Below are positions 5,077 to 9,666 of a stretch of 9,666 nucleotides of DNA, piece after piece. Position numbers and translations under genes: made by a program. Within the stretch, counting starts at the first letter, position 1, and each line of letters opens with the position of its first letter. The DNA is from JAYQPD01 sp046050105 (GTDB lineage: Bacteria; Patescibacteriota; Minisyncoccia; Phycocordibacterales; UBA918). The notes beneath the pieces are model-generated. The model had not been told where the DNA came from, made no database searches, and worked only from the letters and a program-made list of their open reading frames with translations. The stretch spans positions 1-9,666 of the forward strand of contig JBJOQE010000038.1 of assembly GCA_046050105.1 (NCBI GenBank), written 5' to 3'.

Positions 5077-6273
5077 ATGGCAGATTTCGATCGCACAAAG
5101 CCACACGTAAACGTGGGTACCATTGGTCACGTTGACCACGGCAAGACCACCCTTACGGCGGCAATCCTCCACGTCCTCAAGATGAAGGGCGAGGGTTACG
5201 GAGCAAACGTAAAGGCAATCGACCAGATTGACAAAGCTCCAGAAGAAAAGGCGCGCGGTATTACTATTTCGCTCTCACACAATGAGTACGAAACACCAAA
5301 CCGCCACTACGCACACATCGACGCTCCAGGTCACGCAGACTACATCAAGAACATGATCACCGGTGCTGCCCAGATGGACGGCGCGGTACTCGTGGTAGCT
5401 GCAACTGACGGCGCAATGCCTCAGACCAAGGAACACGTGCTTCTTGCTCGTCAGGTTGGCGTGCCGAAGATTATCGTATTCCTCAACAAGTGCGACATGG
5501 TTGCTGATGAGGAAATGATCATGCTCGTTGAAGAAGAGCTCCGTGAGCTCCTCGACAAGCACGGTTTCGATGGAAAGAACGCACCTATCATCAAGGGTTC
5601 AGGTCTTAAGGGTCTTGAGTCAACATCAGCAGATGACGAGTACGCAAAGAAGGTACTCGAACTCGTTGATACCATGGACTCATACTTCCCGATGCCAGCT
5701 CGTGAACTCGACAAGCCGTTCCTTATGCCAGTTGAGGACATCTTCTCAATTGAAGGACGCGGTACGGTAGTTACCGGTCGTGTAGAACGCGGCAAGGTAA
5801 AGGTGGGTGAGGAAATTGAGATCATTGGTCTCAAGGACACTGCAAAGACCACTGTGACCGGCGTTGAAATGTTCAACAAGTCACTCGACCAGGCGCAAGC
5901 CGGCGACAACGCAGGTATCCTCCTCCGTGGCTTGAAGAAGGAAGACATTACTCGCGGCCAGGTGCTTGCTGCAACTGGTTCAGTAAAGCCACACACTGAG
6001 TTTGAAGCTGAGGTATACATTCTCTCGAAAGACGAGGGTGGACGCCACACTCCATTCTTCTCAGGGTACAAGCCTCAGTTCTACGTACGCACCACTGACG
6101 TTACCGGCGAAGTAACCCTTAAGGAAGGTGTTGAAATGGTTATGCCAGGCGACACCGTTACCTTCAAGGTGAAGCTCGTAGCACCAGTAGCTATGGAAGA
6201 CCAGATGCGCTTTGCTATCCGTGAGGGTGGTAAGACTGTAGGTGCGGGTGTTGTCACTAAAATCGTCGCCTAA
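5077..6273 (+). CDS. tuf: Elongation factor Tu
   Basis: EF-Tu is the GTPase that carries aminoacyl-tRNA to the ribosomal A site. The 398-aa length matches the family (about 394-400). The GTPase motifs are all present: P-loop GHVDHGKT (17-24), switch I ARGITI (59-64, Thr63), D82-A-P-G-H86 with the catalytic His86, NKCD (137-140) and SGLK (175-178). Domain II follows from about residue 205 (RPFLMPVED-like KPFLMPVEDIFSI, GRGTVVTGRVERG) and domain III from about 300, ending with the typical GGKTVGAGVVTKI. Two motif positions differ from the usual bacterial form: DAPGH instead of DCPGH, and SGLK instead of SALK. Switch I is followed by SLSHNEYET rather than the common NTAHVEYET. It is followed by rpsJ after a 167-nt structured gap, the classical tuf-rpsJ order. 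Codon use is more uniform than in neighbours, as expected for high expression. Confidence 0.98.
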   Translation: MADFDRTKPHVNVGTIGHVDHGKTTLTAAILHVLKMKGEGYGANVKAIDQIDKAPEEKARGITISLSHNEYETPNRHYAHIDAPGHADYIKNMITGAAQMDGAVLVVAATDGAMPQTKEHVLLARQVGVPKIIVFLNKCDMVADEEMIMLVEEELRELLDKHGFDGKNAPIIKGSGLKGLESTSADDEYAKKVLELVDTMDSYFPMPARELDKPFLMPVEDIFSIEGRGTVVTGRVERGKVKVGEEIEIIGLKDTAKTTVTGVEMFNKSLDQAQAGDNAGILLRGLKKEDITRGQVLAATGSVKPHTEFEAEVYILSKDEGGRHTPFFSGYKPQFYVRTTDVTGEVTLKEGVEMVMPGDTVTFKVKLVAPVAMEDQMRFAIREGGKTVGAGVVTKIVA

Positions 6274-6274
6274 C

Positions 6275-6398
6275 ACGTGCGCGTAAAAACGACCATTTCC
6301 TTTGTCGCCTTCGTCGCGAAATAACTCATCGTACTAAGTGTACGCCTCATTATTTCGCTCCGCGGCTTCGCGGAACTGAATCGTTTTAACACACACGT
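6275..6398 (+). ncRNA. Candidate structured RNA element between tuf and rpsJ
   Basis: The intergenic gap folds by eye into a closed multi-helix element. An outer stem pairs 6275-6284 with 6389-6398 (8 of 10, two C-A mismatches) and continues as 6286-6292 with 6381-6387 (AAAACGA/TCGTTTT, 7 bp). Inside are a 9-bp stem GCGAAATAA/TTATTTCGC (6316-6324/6350-6358) capped by CGTAC/GTACG (6330-6334/6340-6344), and a directly adjacent 6-bp hairpin TCCGCG-GCTT-CGCGGA (6359-6374) that could stack on it. There is no U tract after the GC hairpin, so it is not a simple terminator. The position, just before rpsJ, suggests a ribosomal-protein leader or an mRNA processing element. The fold is hand-drawn, and compensatory changes have not been examined. 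Confidence 0.45.
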
Positions 6399-6440
6399 CT
6401 GCGTATTTCACTTTTGAAACACGCACTCACTTGAGCAACT

Positions 6441-6815
6441 ATGACAACTAAAACTCCAAAAACCGAAACCAAGCGCGCACCAAAGAAAGTGTCTGACGCT
6501 TCCGGAGAAATCCAGAAGCTCCGCATTCGCGTTCGTGCGTACGACCATAAGATTCTTGATGCATCCATCAAGCAAATTATGGACACCGCGCTTCGTTTCG
6601 ATGCGAAGGTCGTTGGCCCTATTCCGCTTCCGACAGAGATCAAGAAGTACACCGTGAACCGCTCATCGTTCGTCTTTAAAGATGCGCGAGAACAATTCGA
6701 AATGCGTGTTCACAAGCGTGTGGTGGACATCATGAATCCTCTACCGAAAGTTATTGAGGCACTCACGAACCTCTCCCTCCCATCAGGCGTATCGATTGAT
6801 GTGAAGATGATGTAG
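6441..6815 (+). CDS. rpsJ: Small ribosomal subunit protein uS10
   Basis: The S10 core starts at residue 26 (KLRIRVRAYDHKILD) and contains the family's GPIPLPT (59-65), KDAREQFE (80-87), H91 and RVVDI (93-97), and ends PSGVSIDVKMM. The protein builds the 30S head; in E. coli the same protein (NusE) also joins the Nus antitermination complex. At 124 aa it exceeds the usual 102-105 because of a Lys/Thr-rich N-terminal extension of about 22 residues (TKTPKTETKRAPKK). The ATG at 6441 is preferred; an internal GTG (6489) would still leave an extension, and neither has a strong Shine-Dalgarno sequence. It follows tuf in the usual order but is closed by a terminator 14 nt later, so the S10 operon genes rplC, rplD and so on do not follow. 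Confidence 0.97.
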   Translation: MTTKTPKTETKRAPKKVSDASGEIQKLRIRVRAYDHKILDASIKQIMDTALRFDAKVVGPIPLPTEIKKYTVNRSSFVFKDAREQFEMRVHKRVVDIMNPLPKVIEALTNLSLPSGVSIDVKMM

Positions 6816-6829
6816 TGATCTGTCGATGA

Positions 6830-6867
6830 ATACAAAAAAGCCGCCCTAGGGGGCGGCTTTTTTGTAT
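6830..6867. terminator. Strong bidirectional terminator after rpsJ
   Basis: A perfect 17-bp stem (6830-6846 with 6851-6867) closes the loop TAGG. The core is GCCGCCC/GGGCGGC, flanked by six A on the left and six T on the right, so it works as an intrinsic terminator on either strand. It separates the translation block from the glycosyltransferase operon. Confidence 0.95.
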
Positions 6868-6903
6868 GGCACCTGAGTGGCATGTGCCGCACAGACTGTA
6901 CGG

Positions 6904-6947
6904 GTGTACCGAACACTTCACGTCGTGAAGAGTAGCCTTGGGTACAC
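6904..6947. promoter_or_regulatory. Nested inverted repeats, candidate operator
   Basis: An inner 15-bp palindrome CTTCACG-T-CGTGAAG (6916-6930) is enclosed by a second inverted pair GTGTACC (6904-6910) and GGTACAC (6941-6947). The inner palindrome covers or touches the expected -35 region of the promoter at 6950-6955, and the outer right arm lies directly before the -10. It is not followed by a T tract, so it is not a terminator. It is a plausible repressor or activator site; the regulator is not in the window. Confidence 0.4.
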
Positions 6948-6949
6948 GG

Positions 6950-6955
6950 TATACT
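6950..6955 (+). promoter_or_regulatory. Candidate -10 box of the glycosyltransferase operon
   Basis: TATACT ends 7 nt before the ATG at 6963, so transcription would start at the start codon itself. No Shine-Dalgarno sequence is present. The -35 zone (about 6927-6932, GAAGAG) is non-consensus and overlaps the palindrome at 6916-6930, which would suit an activated or repressed promoter. Confidence 0.45.
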
Positions 6956-6962
6956 GTATGGC

Positions 6963-8513
6963 ATGTCTCGTACGCGCTTGGGGTTACTTGTGGGGTTGCT
7001 GTTTCTTTTGGTCTTTGGGTCGGCAGTCGTACGCGTGGCGTCTATTGATGTGTCTGCACGGTCAGTATTTCATCTCGATGTGCATCGAGATATGCTGGTC
7101 GGGCGACATATTACTGCAGGGGAGGGTGTGCAGGTCGGTCCTGACAGTATGCTCGGGGCCACATATGCGAGTCCATTGTATTACTATGGCAATGCATTAC
7201 TCGCCGCACAGAGTGGATCGTTCTGGTTTGGCAGTGTGGTGAATGCCGTGCTGCAGGCCTGTGCGGTGCTACTCCTCTTTCTTATTGGACGTCTGCTTGG
7301 CGGGATTGTCGTGGGCTTTGTTGTCGCTACAGTATTTGCATGCATGAGTGCGGCGGTAGATCTTTCGTTTCAGATATGGCAGCCGCACATTATGCATCTC
7401 GTGCTCCTGGCCTCCTTATGGGCCTATGTGTATGCCTACCGTACCACATCCCACACGGCACTCATGACAGGAGCAAGTGCATTCGTGGTGGCGGTAAGTA
7501 TACATATGTCCGCGCTGGCGCTCCTTCCGGCAGTACTGTGCGCCACGTATGCCCTTGCATCCAGAACCCAGAAGCGATTGCAGGTGTTTGGGGCTATGAC
7601 GCTTGTGGGATTAGTGCTTTATGCACCGGTGCTATGGTTTCATATGGGCGCCGAGGTAGTGGAACAAGGCGCGTTGTCTCGCGTGGGTGTGTCTCAGATG
7701 GTGTTAAATCTTACGGAAGTACCCTCACGCTTTATCGCATGGAGTGAGTATGTTTTTCGTGTATGGCCCGGCACGCCAGTACCCATGGTATGTGCACTCA
7801 TCGTGCTGTTGATGGGAGTGTATTACCATCGGGCGACCGCACACGCACCAGAACAAATGTGGTGGCAATGGGTGTATGGCAGTCTCGTGTCATCATTGAT
7901 TATCGCACTGATTGTCCCCACTACTTCTGCCGATGGATATCCTGTCCGCTACTTCATTCCCACGCTGCCGTTCGTGGCTATTATGTTGGGTAGCACCCTC
8001 ACCTATGTGCGCGGTGCGGTAGGTGTGTGGCTCGTGGTGTGTCTGTGCACCTACGCGACACTTATGCACACGCCGCGCTTGCTCGTGGCAGCCATACCAC
8101 GAGTGGCCGAGGCTTCTTTTTGGATGCCGCCCTATGTACCCGATGCAGATATCATTGGTGCCTACCTTACGCTTCACGCTGCGTATCCCTCCGAGATGGC
8201 CGCTGGGGCGGTGCGCTTTATAACTATTGAGGGTGCACCGTATATGCACGAAAACCATTTTGCAAACGACCGCATCGTGAACACGATGGAGCTATACGGG
8301 GGCATACCGCTTGTGCGTCTCGATGCATCTGCGTACCGCAGTTATGTGCCACGTACGGATCCGCGCATTGCTGTCGTGCGGTGTATCGCCATAGAACCGC
8401 ACGATTGCAGAGTACTTTTTTTGGAAGCACACGGCACTGCATATACAGACCCGATATCGCTTGTTGAGTACGGCACCGTGTACTACCTCGTGGCAGAGCG
8501 CCTGATACAATGA
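6963..8513 (+). CDS. GT-C type membrane glycosyltransferase (ArnT/PMT-like fold)
   Basis: The 516-aa protein starts with a membrane helix (5-27), then a first outer loop with HLD39-VHRD43 and later GPDSMLGATYASPLYYYGNALL (59-80). This is the pattern of bacterial GT-C enzymes, in which an acidic pair in the first loop is catalytic and a 'G...SPLYYY' segment lies near the donor site. About ten hydrophobic segments follow (roughly 85-390), and a soluble C-terminal part of about 120 residues (395-516) with five late Cys/His-containing strands ends the protein. Such enzymes use a polyprenyl-phosphate sugar as donor and glycosylate an acceptor outside the cytoplasmic membrane. The next two genes supply the expected flippase and donor synthase, which strengthens the call. 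The acceptor is unknown (surface protein or polysaccharide). Its stop overlaps the next ATG (ATGA). Confidence 0.75.
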   Translation: MSRTRLGLLVGLLFLLVFGSAVVRVASIDVSARSVFHLDVHRDMLVGRHITAGEGVQVGPDSMLGATYASPLYYYGNALLAAQSGSFWFGSVVNAVLQACAVLLLFLIGRLLGGIVVGFVVATVFACMSAAVDLSFQIWQPHIMHLVLLASLWAYVYAYRTTSHTALMTGASAFVVAVSIHMSALALLPAVLCATYALASRTQKRLQVFGAMTLVGLVLYAPVLWFHMGAEVVEQGALSRVGVSQMVLNLTEVPSRFIAWSEYVFRVWPGTPVPMVCALIVLLMGVYYHRATAHAPEQMWWQWVYGSLVSSLIIALIVPTTSADGYPVRYFIPTLPFVAIMLGSTLTYVRGAVGVWLVVCLCTYATLMHTPRLLVAAIPRVAEASFWMPPYVPDADIIGAYLTLHAAYPSEMAAGAVRFITIEGAPYMHENHFANDRIVNTMELYGGIPLVRLDASAYRSYVPRTDPRIAVVRCIAIEPHDCRVLFLEAHGTAYTDPISLVEYGTVYYLVAERLIQ

Positions 8514-8947
8514 GTCGTATGCGCCCCTCTGTCTTTCTTGTGGTCGGTGTCTGTAATACTGCTACTGATTTCCTGGTGACGCATGCGTGGCTTTGGATAT
8601 GGTTTCATGCGTCTGTCACACCGTACACACTGACCTCGGCAAAGCTTGTGGGTTTCCTAGCGGCTAGCAGTGTGGGTTTTGTGCTCCATGGACGATATAC
8701 CTTTTCTCAGAATCGCCCCTATATACTGGGGAGACATGGTCGTATCCTTCGGTATGCCATAAGTGTGCTCTGCGGCCTTGCCGTAAATGCGTTGACGACC
8801 TATGCGGCGTCGACATTGCTTCTACATAACGCTCCTTTTCTATCGTTATGGGTAGTGGCGAATATCGGCTTCATCATAGGCACCCTGAGTGCGGTGGTGC
8901 TCAACTATGTCTTGTTTTCTCTCGTGGTATGGCACACAAAGACATGA
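8510..8947 (+). CDS. GtrA family membrane protein (polyprenyl-phosphate sugar flippase)
   Basis: The 145-aa protein has four predicted membrane helices (about 7-30, 43-61, 80-103, 110-140). After helix 2 comes SVGFVLHGRYTFS (54-66), which fits the GtrA-family signature 'NF..NR.W.F' with Gly-His replacing the usual Asn residues. The length is typical for GtrA (120-150 aa). GtrA proteins are thought to move a lipid-linked sugar across the membrane, as in the Shigella gtrA-gtrB-gtr serotype clusters. The gene is locked between the GT-C enzyme and the GT2 enzyme by ATGA overlaps at both ends (8510-8513 and 8944-8947), which indicates coupled translation of the three parts. No convincing Shine-Dalgarno sequence is seen; reinitiation after the upstream stop is likely. 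Confidence 0.8.
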   Translation: MSRMRPSVFLVVGVCNTATDFLVTHAWLWIWFHASVTPYTLTSAKLVGFLAASSVGFVLHGRYTFSQNRPYILGRHGRILRYAISVLCGLAVNALTTYAASTLLLHNAPFLSLWVVANIGFIIGTLSAVVLNYVLFSLVVWHTKT

Positions 8948-9651
8948 AGACACCGCGCCGACTATCGGTGGTGGTGCCTTGCTATAACGAGGCACAGACT
9001 ATCGAGCCACTCCTCGATGCGCTGCTTTCATGGCATCACGACGAGGTGTGTATCGATGCCGTGATTGTCGTCAATGACGGATCTACGGACGGCACCGCTG
9101 ACGTGGTGGCCGACTATGTGAAAAAAAATGATCGGGTGGTTACGGTGATGTTGCCGGTGAATCGAGGCAAGGGCGCAGCTGTCCGTCGGGGCGTCATGGT
9201 GTCGCGATCACCCTATACGCTCTTCATGGACGCCGATGGTGCTGTGCCGGTATGTGAAATGGTGAACTTGATGCGTGCAGCAGTCGATGACGCGACGATT
9301 GTCATCGCATCCTTGCGCGTTCAGGGTGCCCGCAACTGCTCTTATGAGCATCCGGTGCGCCGTGTAGCACGGATAATCGGAGGGTTTGCGGTGCGCATGA
9401 CGGTGCTACCGGGTATTTATGATACGCAGCGAGGATATAAATTGTTTCCCACCGCACTTGCACACGTTATTGCCAATGAAAGTCGTATCGATGGATGGAT
9501 GTTTGATGTGGAGTGGCTCATGGCGGCACGTGCACGGCATGTCTCCATACGCGAGGTGCCGGTATGTTGGGAAAATGGTCGTGTATCACGCGTGGGTGTG
9601 GGGAGTTATCTCGAGGCGCTTCGTGACCTGCTGCTTTTGTGGATGAGATAG
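8944..9651 (+). CDS. GT2 polyprenyl-phosphate glycosyltransferase, Alg5/DPG-synthase-like
   Basis: The 235-aa cytoplasmic enzyme would transfer a sugar from a nucleotide donor to polyprenyl phosphate. Motifs in order: VVVPCYNEAQTI (9-20), VVNDGSTDGT (42-51), NRGKGAAVRRG (73-83), FMDADGA with the metal-binding DAD (96-98), DTQRGYKLF (160-168), GWMFDVEWL (184-192) and EVPVCWE (204-210). The combination 'GKG.AV..G', 'DTQ.G.KLF' and 'FDVE' is the mark of the dolichyl-phosphate glucose synthase (Alg5) subgroup rather than the DPM1 type. The sugar itself cannot be read from sequence. I start the gene at ATG 8944, which overlaps the stop of the GtrA gene (ATGA), rather than at an upstream in-frame ATG at 8848, which would add 32 residues in the shadow of GtrA. 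No C-terminal membrane helices are present, as in short soluble members. Confidence 0.88.
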   Translation: MKTPRRLSVVVPCYNEAQTIEPLLDALLSWHHDEVCIDAVIVVNDGSTDGTADVVADYVKKNDRVVTVMLPVNRGKGAAVRRGVMVSRSPYTLFMDADGAVPVCEMVNLMRAAVDDATIVIASLRVQGARNCSYEHPVRRVARIIGGFAVRMTVLPGIYDTQRGYKLFPTALAHVIANESRIDGWMFDVEWLMAARARHVSIREVPVCWENGRVSRVGVGSYLEALRDLLLLWMR

Positions 9652-9656
9652 GGAAG

Positions 9657-9666
9657 ATGTATTTTT
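9657..9666 (+). CDS. Possible start of the next gene (cut by window end)
   Basis: ATG TAT TTT T begins 5 nt after the GT2 stop codon, preceded by GGGAAG, which could act as a short ribosome site. Only three codons are visible, so no product can be suggested. It would extend the glycosyltransferase operon. Confidence 0.25.

Noticed and set aside
5451..6071. Minus-strand open frame of 206 codons opposite tuf
   Set aside because: It is a Ser-rich antisense shadow caused by the biased codon use of tuf, with no family resemblance.
6359..6387. GC hairpin plus TTTT as a tuf terminator
   Set aside because: The T run begins 10 nt after the 6-bp hairpin and takes part in the outer stem; the geometry does not fit an intrinsic terminator.
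6877..7242. Plus-strand frame of 121 codons overlapping the start of the GT-C gene
   Set aside because: It runs through the promoter region and then out of frame under the GT-C gene; Cys/Trp/Arg-rich composition is typical of a shadow.
8848..8943. Upstream ATG giving a 267-aa GT2 protein
   Set aside because: The extra 32 residues (His/Cys-rich) are the out-of-frame reading of the GtrA gene, and the ATGA-overlap start at 8944 places the GT2 motif VVVPCYNE at the normal distance from the N-terminus.
1..9666. UGA recoding as glycine (as in some CPR lineages)
   Set aside because: TGA is used as the stop of three genes here (3059, 8513, 8947), with sensible C-termini and ATGA overlaps; no conserved gene contains an in-frame TGA.

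Overview
The window looks like a chromosomal segment of a member of the Candidate Phyla Radiation (Patescibacteria, most likely Parcubacteria). Three things suggest this: (i) secreted proteins built from 'GYAWS..GWISFN' repeats and Asp-rich 'C-N-D...D-P-G-C' calcium-type modules, a style I associate with that group; (ii) a divergent bacterial EF-Tu and an S10 with an N-terminal extension; (iii) compact genes, several with a -10-like box so close to the ATG that the mRNA would be leaderless. No database search was possible, so the taxonomic call is an inference.

Region 1 (1-320) holds a strong bidirectional terminator hairpin and, on the minus strand, a 50-codon reading frame without a start codon that looks like the 3' remnant of a lost gene. 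Region 2 (321-4811) is an extracellular/envelope block on the plus strand. It has a 572-aa secreted multidomain protein with two nearly identical Cys/Asp-rich modules, a membrane-anchored beta-propeller-like protein, a terminator, a 49-aa one-helix membrane protein, a secreted GYAW-repeat protein, and a translationally coupled single-pass membrane protein. The two large secreted proteins share a C-terminal Ig-like domain and end in matching peptides (LLPTIREI / LIPAIKEF), possibly a common surface-anchoring or sorting element.

Region 3 (4812-6867) is the translation block: tuf (EF-Tu) and rpsJ (S10). tuf has a structured upstream region. A likely promoter near 4891-4922 is followed by a full intrinsic terminator (4959-5011) that lies before the tuf start. 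The 3' arm of this terminator can instead pair, in a 16-position stem, with sequence just downstream, giving two mutually exclusive folds. The tuf-rpsJ gap (6274-6440) can fold into a second multi-helix RNA. rpsJ is closed by a strong terminator and is not followed by the rest of the S10 operon.

Region 4 (6868-9666) is a three-gene, overlapping (ATGA/ATGA) operon for lipid-linked sugar transfer: a GT-C membrane glycosyltransferase, a GtrA-type flippase and an Alg5/DPG-synthase-like GT2 enzyme. Together these could load a sugar onto a polyprenyl phosphate, flip it, and transfer it to an outside acceptor, plausibly the Thr/Ser-rich surface proteins or the envelope polysaccharide. Nested inverted repeats sit just upstream of its promoter. 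I found no tRNA, rRNA, CRISPR array, insertion sequence or phage gene.
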